From the NCBI RefSeq assembly GCF_000745965.1, contig NZ_JQKI01000021.1, forward strand, positions 46,011-110,010: DNA of 64,000 nucleotides, written 5' to 3'. The stretch is from Edaphobacter aggregans DSM 19364. Its GTDB lineage: Bacteria; Acidobacteriota; Terriglobia; Terriglobales; Acidobacteriaceae. How positions within the stretch are numbered: the stretch's first letter is position 1; every line of letters starts with the position of its first letter. The translations under genes and the position numbers were made by a program. A model generated the notes under the pieces. The model was given only the letters and a program-made list of their open reading frames with translations. It ran no database searches and was not told the origin of the DNA. Shown piece by piece: positions 45,221-53,274 of the stretch.

Positions 45221-47888
45221 TTAGACCTCGGCCTGCGGCTCACTCGAACGGAAAGCTTTCTCCCCAAGGATCTCGTGGATCGCGCCATCGCGGTTGAGGA
45301 GAAAGGTCGTCAGTCCGAACTCATCGGTTCGGTAGAGCCGTGTCCCGCCGGCAGTGATTCGTGAGATCACCTCGAAACGGGGATGCCCAAAGGTATTGCC
45401 TTTGCCGACGGAGACGACCGCGTCCTTCGGGGTCAGCGCACGAAAGAACTCCTGGGTCGTCGAGGTCCGGCTGCCGTGGTGTCCCGCTTTCAGCAACGTG
45501 ACCGGAGCCAGGCCACGTGCCACCATTGCCTGCTCGCTGGGGGCCTCCGCGTCACCTTCCAGTAGCGCCGATGCCTTGCCGTACTCGACACGCAGCACGA
45601 GGGAGTCGTTGTTCACCGGCTCCCCGGCGTTAGTGTAGCTGGCCTCGGGCGCCAGCACCTTCACCTTCGTTCCACCCAATGCGACGTTATCGCCTGCGCG
45701 CATGTGCCGCACCGTCGTGCCGAGTTCCGCAGCCTCGGAGATGAGAGCGCGGTAGGCGTCAGAGTTTGGATCGACCGCAACCCACAGCTCGCGCGGCCGG
45801 AAGTTTCGTAGGACTGCCGGCATTCCTCCCATATGGTCGCTATGCGCGTGGCTCAGCGCGACGACATCCAGTCGGCGGATGCGTCGCGACCACAGGTACG
45901 GCGATACAACTTCTTCGCCTACATCGAAGGCGCTGGCGACTGAAGCGGTTTCGGTTACGCTGCCGACTGGGCCGCCGGCGTCTATCAGCATTGTGCGGCC
46001 GTCCGGGCCTACCATCAGCACCGAGTCGCCCTGTCCCACATCGATCGCGGTGATCTCAAGCGCGCCAGATGAAATGAGGGCGGGCTCGGGCCACAAAATC
46101 ATCACGGTCACCAGCGGGAGCGTGATTGCAGCCACGAGCGCGCACGTACCGGAACGCCGTACCGCCCACGTGCAGAATCCCCAGGCCGCGACTGCCAGCG
46201 CAGCGACCCACCAGACCGGAGCAGGGATCCGCAGGTCTGCTGCCTGCACATGACTCACGCGCCCGATCGCCCAGGCGATGCCGTGCAGCAGCAACGCGGT
46301 CACGGCGGCTGGCAGCGTGGCTGCCCAGGGGGCGATCAGCGAAGCGCAGAACATGATGACCGCAGTCGGCGCCAGCAGGCCAACCACCGGCACGGTGAAC
46401 ATGTTCGCGGGAAGCGCGAAGATGGTTGCGCGGTGAAAGTACATCGCCATCGGAAGCGCCATGACCATCTCGGCGACGATTCCGATCAGCACAAGCTCTG
46501 CCGACCACAGCAGGAGGCGGAGAGTAAGCGCGGGCAAACGATAGGCCCATCGGCCGAGGACGCCGGCAAGAGCATCGCCCCACATTCGGAGCATCACGCG
46601 AAACTGTGCCAGTCGAGGAGCCAGAACAGGGTCGAGCCATAGCTCGTCCAGGCGGTGCAAAGCGCGTGCGTAGGGCATGAAGGTGCGATCGCCCAGAGGT
46701 ACTGCGATTCCCGCGATGGCGACGATCGCGAGGAACGTCATCTGGAAGCTTGCATCAAAGAGATTGGCGGGCGACCACACCAGCTCCGCCAGGGCAGCCG
46801 CTCCCAGCGCATTCAAAACGCTGCGCTCGCGTAAGAGCAGCCGCGCCACGAGGAAGACGGCTGTCATGAACAGTGCCCGCTGCACGGGCGCTCCAAAGCC
46901 TGTTAGCAGGGCATAGGCTGTCATCAACGCGAGGGTCGCGAAGGTCGCCAGCCATTCGCTGCACCCGCAGCCTTCTCAGCATCCAGACGAGAATTCCGGC
47001 CAACAGAGCGACGTGCATTCCTGAAACAACGAACAGGTGAAACGAGCCAGTGCGCTCAAACCCCAGCCGGAGCGCGTGGTTCAGGCGTGTGCGGTCGCCG
47101 AAGAGCATTGCATTCAGCATCCCCGCGTCGTCTTCGGTCAATTGCATGGTCAGGGGCATCCGGCGGTTCGCTTTCGAGTGAACATAACTGAGCATTCGAC
47201 CGGAGGCCCAGCTTTGCGCCGCATAGACTCTGCACGAAAGGCGTGCAACACTGCTTGCAATAACCCGAACCTTTGTTGCGCGCACGTTTGCGTGCATGCT
47301 GATGCCCTGCGCCAGCAGGTAGTCTGCGTATTGCCATGCAGCGGGGTCGTGGTAGCGCTCCGGCACCTTCAATCGCAGCGGTATCTCGACTACATCGCCG
47401 CAGTGGAGCTTCGGCGGCGCTGTATCCTGCGCCATGATTGTCGTTCGTACGCCTCCTGTGACTGGCACCATACGCGAGACATCGGGCGTTACCTCTTCGA
47501 TCGCTTCTACTGCGATATCGACCGATTGAGCATGCGCAGCATCGGGCTCCTTCTCGATCCACCAGGTTGGATCGTCGCGATCAGCCGGCTTGTGTTGTGG
47601 CGGGAGGTCGCGTACGCGGATCACTCGGCCCCTCACTGCGCGGCTCAGTCCATCGGCGTACTGGGTCAGCGCGTGTTGCGCGGAAGGAACGGGCCGCAAC
47701 TGCCAGCACCAGAATCCTGCCGTGATCCAAAGAGCCGCCACCGGAAGCACGGCGATGCGCGGCGACCGACGGAGTGCAAGGATCGTGAGTGCCGTGGATA
47801 GAAAGGCTGCAATCGCCAGCACAGGCGCCGGTTGCCAGGATCGAGCGATGGTGATGCCGATTGCGAACCAGCACGCAGCCGCAAGCAA
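45221..47888 (-). pseudogene. comEC: ComEC/Rec2 DNA uptake channel, frameshifted
   Basis: Two overlapping frames encode one ComEC protein. The N-terminal part (47888 to about 46955) has membrane helices, the DUF4131-like region and LFGDRTRLNHALRLGFERTG with SFHLFVVSGMHVALLAGIL, the Competence domain signature. The second part (to 45221) continues with WLATFATLALMTAYALLTGF and GAPVQRALFMTAVFLVARLL and ends with the metallo-beta-lactamase domain (DVGQGDSVLMVGPDGRTMLI, VVALSHAHSDHMGGMPAVL). The frames join near 46955, where removing one base of an AA pair gives RVQRWLATFAT. Repaired length would be about 888 residues. This is the last gene of the nadC operon. A true mutation would probably abolish natural transformation; a sequencing error is equally possible. 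Confidence 0.82.
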
Positions 47889-47991
47889 CGGCGCTCTTCG
47901 AAGCCGAAGCCGTTCCGTGTATTCACCGGCCCAAAGCTGCTCTGCGTGGCCCGTCAGATATTGCTCCCGTTGCTGTACAGCGCGTTGTCGA

Positions 47992-49290
47992 TTACAGACT
48001 GAGCACCGCTACCGTCTCCTGATGGAAGGTCTGAGGAAACATATCTACCATATGGAGCTCGCGCAGCCTGTAGCCGGAGTCTACCATTGCCTTCAAATCT
48101 CGACCCAGCGTTGTGGGATCGCACGAGACGTACACGATCTCGGGAGGCTTTATGCGCGCCAGTAGGGTGCATGCCTCGATGCCCACGCCAGCGCGGGGAG
48201 GATCGACGACGATCAACTCCGGCCGCTCGCGCTCCAGCGCCGCCTGCCGCAGGAAGTCGGCGGTCGTCGCCACGATGGTGCGCCGGCCCTCGCCGCGGAG
48301 GTTCTGTGCGAGATCGCCGGCGGATGCCTCGACCGCGACGACTTCGGAGAACGTCTTCGCCAGCACGCGCGAGAACAGTCCAACACCGGCATAGAGATCC
48401 CATGCGAGACGCCCGCGACGGCCCCGGGTGACCAGGTCGACCAGCGTCTCTACGACATAGCGGTTTACCTGGAAGAACCCGCCACGGCTTACCCAGTAGC
48501 TTTCAGCGGCCACGGAGTAGCTGAGCCCGTCAGCGCCCCATGTATCGCCTTTTCGAAATCGCTGAGTCTTTCGACCTTGACCTGCGTGTTGCATAATCAA
48601 GACTCCGGCTCCTTCCAGCTCCGGTAGTCGTTCCCGGAGGGCCTCGCAGAATTGCGCAAAGCCTTTCGCGGGCTGATGTCGGACGAAGAGAGTCATCTGC
48701 AGCCTGGCCACGTCGGCTGTGGAGAAGAACTCCACCTCCTCAGCTGCGTGTGCCCACTGCGCAGCATTGCCGCCAAGAGTGAGCAGCGCCTCGGCGGCTC
48801 GCCACAGCAGCGGGGCGGCGATAGGGCACATCCCTATCGGAAGGAAATCCGTCGAGCCACGCCGCAGATATCCGGCTCTAAGCTGGCCGCCTATCTCAGC
48901 GACCCGCAGGCGAATGCGGTTTCGATACTTCCATGGTTCCGCCGCGTGCGGCTCGATCCGAGGGAGAGAATTCAGACCAGCGCGTTCCAGTGTCTCCCGC
49001 AGAATTTCCTGCTTCAGCCGGAGTTGCGCGTCGTAAGACGCGTGCTGATACTGGCATCCACCGCATTCGCCGAAGTGCGCACATCTCGGAGTTACACGAT
49101 CCGCCGAGGCCACGGCGATGCTCTCAAGCTCGGCTGCGCTGAAGGCGCTGTGTTGTTTGGTGATGCGGGCCTCGACGACTTCTCTCGGCAGCGTGAAGGG
49201 TACAAAGATGGCTCGTCCAGGGCCTGCCTCGTTCGCAGAGTGTGCCAGACCATTGCCGCCATAGATCATCTTCTCGATGTGTAGCTTCAT
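47992..49290 (-). CDS. rlmD: 23S rRNA (uracil-5-)-methyltransferase RlmD family
   Basis: A 432-residue SAM-dependent RNA methyltransferase of the TrmA/RlmD family. An N-terminal TRAM-like beta barrel (MKLHIEKMIYGGNGLAHS) is followed by a 4Fe-4S cluster site, CAHFGECGGCQYQH plus a later Cys in IGMCPIA, as in RlmD. The methyltransferase domain has WDLYAGVGLFSRVLAKTF for SAM, IVVDPPRAGVGIEACTLLAR and the catalytic Cys in VYVSCDPTTLGRDL. It modifies U1939 or U747-type uridines of 23S rRNA; which is not decidable. It lies 20 bases downstream of an unknown gene and 103 bases before comEC. Confidence 0.93.
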   Translation of the reverse strand: MKLHIEKMIYGGNGLAHSANEAGPGRAIFVPFTLPREVVEARITKQHSAFSAAELESIAVASADRVTPRCAHFGECGGCQYQHASYDAQLRLKQEILRETLERAGLNSLPRIEPHAAEPWKYRNRIRLRVAEIGGQLRAGYLRRGSTDFLPIGMCPIAAPLLWRAAEALLTLGGNAAQWAHAAEEVEFFSTADVARLQMTLFVRHQPAKGFAQFCEALRERLPELEGAGVLIMQHAGQGRKTQRFRKGDTWGADGLSYSVAAESYWVSRGGFFQVNRYVVETLVDLVTRGRRGRLAWDLYAGVGLFSRVLAKTFSEVVAVEASAGDLAQNLRGEGRRTIVATTADFLRQAALERERPELIVVDPPRAGVGIEACTLLARIKPPEIVYVSCDPTTLGRDLKAMVDSGYRLRELHMVDMFPQTFHQETVAVLSL

Positions 49291-49310
49291 CGGTTGATCA
49301 TCCTCCCCTG

Positions 49311-50024
49311 TCAGCCCAGACTCATGTAGAAGAGGCTCAGGCGGGGAAGCCCGCGCGCTTCAAGCAGCTTCTTTTGCAGGAACTGCTGCTGCACTTGCTT
49401 GATCTGCACGGCCTGCATCTTTCCCCGATAGGGGGCAAGCTCGCGCCCCGCCTGCTCGCGCAGGGATGTCAGCTCGCATTCGTCGGCGGCGGTCAGCAGC
49501 GCGGCAAAGATCTTCTCCTCCAGAACCGTAAGGGTTCGATCCAGCTCTTCCAGCGAGACCGCGGAATCGACCTGCAACCCTGCGGCGAGAGCCTTCAGGC
49601 GCTGTGCGACCTCCGCCGTTATCGCGTCCGCGGGAGCGGGGAGCTTCGCGTCTTCCAGAGTCCGCGCGTTTTCTTCGAGGTAGCGTGCGACACGGGCGGG
49701 TTCGAAGCCGCTCTCGGCTTCCGCGCTATCGGCGGGGGCTGTGCCGATGGAGGCCTCCATTGCCTGCTCGGTCGCTTCTATGACGCTCTGCGCGCACCAC
49801 GCCAGGCCATTCACCTTGCGCATGCGTCCGGCGGCGCGTCGCGTGCGCTCGTCGTACTTGTCGAATGCGCTGTCGATACCGCGAAGGACTGCCTCGAGCG
49901 GAACTCCGGCCTCGCGCCATGTCTCAATCAGCGCCCAATCCAGCGTCGACAGCATCAGCAGCGACCCGCGCCGCCGCTGAAAGCGCTCCTCGATCTCGGT
50001 AAAGTAGTTGAAGTAATTGCGCAT
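49311..50024 (-). CDS. Unknown helical protein in the nadC operon
   Basis: A 237-residue, predominantly helical cytoplasmic protein that I do not recognise. The N-terminus has MRNYFNYFTEIEERFQRRRG and SLLMLSTLDWALIETWREAG with VPLEAVLRGIDSAF, which reads like a small winged-helix or DnaD-type helical module. The middle is acidic and Ala-rich and the C-terminus is a Gln-rich coiled-coil stretch (GKMQAVQIKQVQQQFLQKKL). It lies 26 bases after coaX and 20 bases before rlmD, so it belongs to the operon. Its position between cofactor genes and an RNA methyltransferase gives no clear hint of role. Confidence 0.75.
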   Translation of the reverse strand: MRNYFNYFTEIEERFQRRRGSLLMLSTLDWALIETWREAGVPLEAVLRGIDSAFDKYDERTRRAAGRMRKVNGLAWCAQSVIEATEQAMEASIGTAPADSAEAESGFEPARVARYLEENARTLEDAKLPAPADAITAEVAQRLKALAAGLQVDSAVSLEELDRTLTVLEEKIFAALLTAADECELTSLREQAGRELAPYRGKMQAVQIKQVQQQFLQKKLLEARGLPRLSLFYMSLG

Positions 50025-50050
50025 TCCGAAAGCCTCGCGGCGGGGGCGAA

Positions 50051-50869
50051 CTACGCGCCGCGCTTCCTGCTCTTCTCCTGGCTTCGTTCGAGGCTCCGCT
50101 CGTAGATGATTCTCAGCCCATTCAGCGTCAGCATCTCGTCCACCGCGGCGATGTACTTTGATCCGCCCGCGATCAGCTTTGCCAGGCCGCCAGTCGCGAC
50201 CGTCTTCGTCTCCGGCCCAAGCTCGGCGATCATTCTCTCGAGGATTCCATCCACGAGACCGATGTAGCCGTAGTACAGGCCTATCTGCAGGTTGTCTACC
50301 GTGCTTGTGCCTACCACTTTGGCCGGACGCTTGATGTCGATACGTGGCAGTCGCGCTGCCCGCGCAAAGAGAGCACTGGCCGAGATGCCGAGTCCCGGCG
50401 CGATGGCCCCGCCGAGAAACTCGCCCTTCTTCGATACCACGTCGAACGTCGTCGCCGTGCCCATGTCGACTACGATCGTTGGTCCGCCGTACTCGTCGTA
50501 CGCGGCAACACAGTTCACGATGCGGTCGGCACCGACTTCGCTTGGATTATCCGTCAGTATGGGGAGGCCAGTCTTTACGCCCGGCTCGATGACCAGCGGC
50601 TTCAGGCCGAAGTAATTTTCACAGGCCTTTCGCATCATCGAATCGAGCGGCGGTACGACCGATGAAATCGCAATTCCGGTTACGCAGTCCATCTTCAGGC
50701 CGCGCAGCGTGAACAGTTCCCGCAGCAAAATCCCGAACTCGTCCACGGTCTGTTCGGTTGGCGTTGTGATCCGCCAGTTCGTGACAACTTCAGCCTTGCC
50801 GCCTATCGCGCTTAGTTTGTACAAGCCAATGACGGCATTTGTATTTCCAACATCGAGTGCCAGTAGCAT
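50051..50869 (-). CDS. coaX: Type III pantothenate kinase
   Basis: A 272-residue ATP-dependent kinase of the ASKHA fold that phosphorylates pantothenate in the first step of coenzyme A synthesis; the type III form is insensitive to CoA and needs a monovalent cation. Hallmarks are LLALDVGNTNAVIGLY for phosphate binding, the middle segment TDNPSEVGADRIVNCVAAYD, VVDMGTATTFDVVSKKGEFL and GGAIAPGLGISASALF. Start 50869 follows GGGAG; the open frame extends to 50977 into birA and lacks the ribosome site. It lies 28 bases after birA. Confidence 0.95.
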   Translation of the reverse strand: MLLALDVGNTNAVIGLYKLSAIGGKAEVVTNWRITTPTEQTVDEFGILLRELFTLRGLKMDCVTGIAISSVVPPLDSMMRKACENYFGLKPLVIEPGVKTGLPILTDNPSEVGADRIVNCVAAYDEYGGPTIVVDMGTATTFDVVSKKGEFLGGAIAPGLGISASALFARAARLPRIDIKRPAKVVGTSTVDNLQIGLYYGYIGLVDGILERMIAELGPETKTVATGGLAKLIAGGSKYIAAVDEMLTLNGLRIIYERSLERSQEKSRKRGA

Positions 50870-50897
50870 CGTCGCTCTCCCGCCTCGTTCGTGCCTG

Positions 50898-51710
50898 TTA
50901 CCTGTCGCGCACTCCGCCTGAGAGTACGGTACGCCTTGTGCCGTCGTCGCTGTCCACCAGCAGAAATCCGCTGGCATCCAACCCGGCCGTCAAGCCAGTA
51001 TATCCACCGTGCTCATCCACTCGCACGTGCTTGCCCCGCACCCAGCTGGAGGCTTCTGTGAAACGCTTCAGGAGCTCGCGGATGTTGTCCTTTCCGACGT
51101 TCGCGTCATTCAGCAGCCGCAGTTCATCATGGAGGGCGCGCAACAAGGCAACCAGAATCGCCTCGCGAGAAACCGTGCGTCCGGCTTCGATCCGCAGAGA
51201 AGTAGCGACCGATGCAATCTCGTCGGGAAAGCGCTCATGGTTCAGGTTGATCCCGACACCGATGACGGCATAGCGCAGCAGTGCTTCGGCTTCTGGCCGC
51301 GTGGGGGGAGCGACTGCGGTCTCCACCAGGATGCCTCCACACTTCTTCTTGTTCAGTAACAGATCGTTGGGCCAGCGAATGTCCGCGTCAAGTCCTGCAG
51401 CCTCGGCGATCGCACGCTTTGCGGCGAGCCCTGTGGCCAGCGAGATCAGCAGCGCTGATGTCATCGGCAGTGCAGGCGCAATCAGCATGCTCGCGTAGAG
51501 CCCGTCGCCTGCGGCCGAGTGCCACCCGTGCCCGCCTCGTCCTCGTCCAGCTGTCTGCTCATCCGCCACCCATACGCCGCTTCGCGCTCCAGCCTGTGCT
51601 GCGTCAAGAGCAAGCGTGTTCGTCGAGCCGACGGAAGGGAAGTGCATTACCCGTCCGGCGAACTCGGTACCGGCGATTCCCGACTCAACCGCGCTTAGGT
51701 CAAACGTCAT
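50898..51710 (-). CDS. birA: Biotin--[acetyl-CoA-carboxylase] ligase
   Basis: A 270-residue ligase that attaches biotin to acetyl-CoA carboxylase. The biotinyl-AMP binding loop is the Gly-rich QTAGRGRGGHGWHSAAGDGL, followed by the ligase core (DIRWPNDLLLNKKKCGGILV E, YAVIGVGINLNHERFPDEIA) and the small C-terminal SH3-like domain. There is no N-terminal helix-turn-helix, so it is the monofunctional kind and not a repressor. It starts 8 bases after nadC and coaX follows after 28 bases, making a cofactor operon. Confidence 0.95.
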   Translation of the reverse strand: MTFDLSAVESGIAGTEFAGRVMHFPSVGSTNTLALDAAQAGARSGVWVADEQTAGRGRGGHGWHSAAGDGLYASMLIAPALPMTSALLISLATGLAAKRAIAEAAGLDADIRWPNDLLLNKKKCGGILVETAVAPPTRPEAEALLRYAVIGVGINLNHERFPDEIASVATSLRIEAGRTVSREAILVALLRALHDELRLLNDANVGKDNIRELLKRFTEASSWVRGKHVRVDEHGGYTGLTAGLDASGFLLVDSDDGTRRTVLSGGVRDR

Positions 51711-51718
51711 CGGGAGCT

Positions 51719-52603
51719 CTAGTAAACGTCCGCGGTAATGCGCATGCTCAGGTCGACGGCGGTTGCCGAATGCGTCAGCGCGCCTACGGAGACGAAGTCC
51801 ACTCCTGCCAGCGCATACCTCCGCACCGTCTTCAGGTTCATGTTGCCTGAGGCTTCAATCGGAACGCCCGGAAGCGCAGCGCGGATCTGCTTCACGGCCT
51901 TCTTCGCCTGCGCGGATGTCATGTTGTCCAGCAGGATCGACTCAGCGCCGCCGGCGATCGCCTGTTCCAGCTCCGTTTGATTACGCACCTCGACCTGCAC
52001 CACCTGCCCCGCTTTGCGCCCCTTCAGTGCCTTTTCGAGCACTGTGGGGAGGCCGCCGCCGAGCGAGATATGGTTGTTCTTGATCAGGATTCCGTCCTGC
52101 AGGTCCAGCCTGTGATTCGTGCCGCCACCGCAGGACACGGCGTACTTGTCCAGCGCGCGCAATCCGGGAATCGTCTTGCGCGTGTCCAGCACCTTCGTCT
52201 TCGTCTTGGCCAGAGTTGTTACGTACGCGTTGGTCAGGGTTGCGATGCCGCACATCCGCTGCATCAGGTTCAGAATGACGCGTTCGGTCGAGAGCAACGC
52301 GGCTGCATTGTGCCGGATCACCGCCAGCGGCTGGCCTGCCCTTACTTTCACGCCGTCGAAGATCTCGGGATGGCTGACAACCTCAAACCGTCCCAGCGGT
52401 GAGCTGCTCATCTTCGCGAAGATATCCAGAAAGACAGGGATGCACCCCAGCCCTGAGACGACGCACGCCTGCTTGGCCAGAATGGTGCCTGAGGCCCGCA
52501 TCTTCGGGTCGATCGTCAGCGCCGTTGTGATGTCGTTGCCCGCTTTGTCTTCGGCAAGTGCGGCTTCAAGGATGGTTCGTATCCGTTTGCTCTTCCAGTC
52601 CAT
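51719..52603 (-). CDS. nadC: Nicotinate-nucleotide pyrophosphorylase (carboxylating)
   Basis: A 294-residue quinolinate phosphoribosyltransferase of NAD synthesis. Family segments are LLSTERVILNLMQRMCGIAT, KVLDTRKTIPGLRALDKYAV with SCGGGTNHRLDLQDGILIKN NH, VEVRNQTELEQAI, SILLDNM and IEASGNMNLKTVRRYALAGV followed by DFVSVGALTHS. Length is typical. It is the first gene of the minus-strand operon nadC-birA-coaX-unknown-rlmD-comEC; the region upstream (52604-52728) is shared with the divergent SnoaL-like gene. No nadA or nadB is nearby. Confidence 0.96.
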   Translation of the reverse strand: MDWKSKRIRTILEAALAEDKAGNDITTALTIDPKMRASGTILAKQACVVSGLGCIPVFLDIFAKMSSSPLGRFEVVSHPEIFDGVKVRAGQPLAVIRHNAAALLSTERVILNLMQRMCGIATLTNAYVTTLAKTKTKVLDTRKTIPGLRALDKYAVSCGGGTNHRLDLQDGILIKNNHISLGGGLPTVLEKALKGRKAGQVVQVEVRNQTELEQAIAGGAESILLDNMTSAQAKKAVKQIRAALPGVPIEASGNMNLKTVRRYALAGVDFVSVGALTHSATAVDLSMRITADVY

Positions 52604-52698
52604 TCACTCATCCTAAACCGGACCGGCGCCGTCCGCCGGTATCTTGCTGCTGGCGCTGAGCAAAGGGAGGCCGGTTAAAAATCTTCACCGTGGAGGTC

Positions 52699-52704
52699 TA
52701 TAAT
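52699..52704 (+). promoter_or_regulatory. Candidate -10 element for the SnoaL-like gene
   Basis: A perfect TATAAT lies 25 bases before the ATG. The expected -35 position holds only A-rich sequence with no good hexamer, and the leader would be about 18 bases long, just enough for AAGGGGG. Confidence 0.35.
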
Positions 52705-52728
52705 CCCCGATTCATAAGGGGGTATGAC

Positions 52729-53190
52729 ATGCCTACTGACACCAAACAGCCCACAGACAACAAGCAGATCGCGCACAGGTTTATGGACGAGTGCTGGAAC
52801 CAGGGAAAGATGGATTCGGTCCGTGAACTTGTCTCAGACGACTGTCGTATCCATGATCCTGCATTCCCAACACTCACCTCTGGAGCTGAGAACCTCATGC
52901 GTCACATTGGCATGTGCCGCACAGGTTTCCCCGACCTGACGTTTTCCATCGACGACACCATCGCCGAGCGCGACGAGGTTGTACTCCACTGGACCGCCCA
53001 GGGCACTCACAAGGCCCCATTCCTCGGCATGCAGCCGACCAACCGCAACGCCACCGTCTCTGGCACGTCCATCTTCCGCATCGAGAACTCCAGGATCGTC
53101 GAGCAATGGGCCGACTGGAACCTGATGTCGCTGATGGAGCAGCTCGGAGTCGCCACCATTCCCAAAGAAGCAGCCGGAGCACGCACCTGA
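52729..53190 (+). CDS. SnoaL-like ester cyclase family protein
   Basis: A 153-residue single-domain protein of the NTF2-like cone fold. Recognisable segments are AHRFMDECWNQGKMDSVREL, DDCRIHDPAFPTLTSGAENL, GFPDLTFSIDDTIAERDEVV and HWTAQGTHKAPFLGMQPTNR followed by SIFRIENSRIVEQWADWNL, the standard SnoaL ester cyclase pattern. Most such proteins have no known substrate. AAGGGGG lies 6 bases before the ATG at 52729; an in-frame ATG at 52690 is upstream of the likely promoter. It is monocistronic and convergent with valS, with a long perfect hairpin between. Confidence 0.87.
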   Translation: MPTDTKQPTDNKQIAHRFMDECWNQGKMDSVRELVSDDCRIHDPAFPTLTSGAENLMRHIGMCRTGFPDLTFSIDDTIAERDEVVLHWTAQGTHKAPFLGMQPTNRNATVSGTSIFRIENSRIVEQWADWNLMSLMEQLGVATIPKEAAGART

Positions 53191-53226
53191 TCAACGGCGT
53201 ACCCTCCCCTGACAAAAGAGGCTACT

Positions 53227-53274
53227 GAGGATATCCTCGACGCTGCCCTTAGCCACATCACGCTAAGGGCAGCG
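53227..53274. other. Palindrome and 13-bp hairpin spanning the valS stop
   Basis: GAGGATATCCTC at 53227-53238 is a perfect 12-base palindrome. Directly after it CGCTGCCCTTAGC (53241-53253) pairs perfectly with GCTAAGGGCAGCG (53262-53274), and the valS stop codon lies in the 8-base loop. Neither side has a T-run, so it is not a standard intrinsic terminator, though it may end both convergent genes. Confidence 0.7.
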
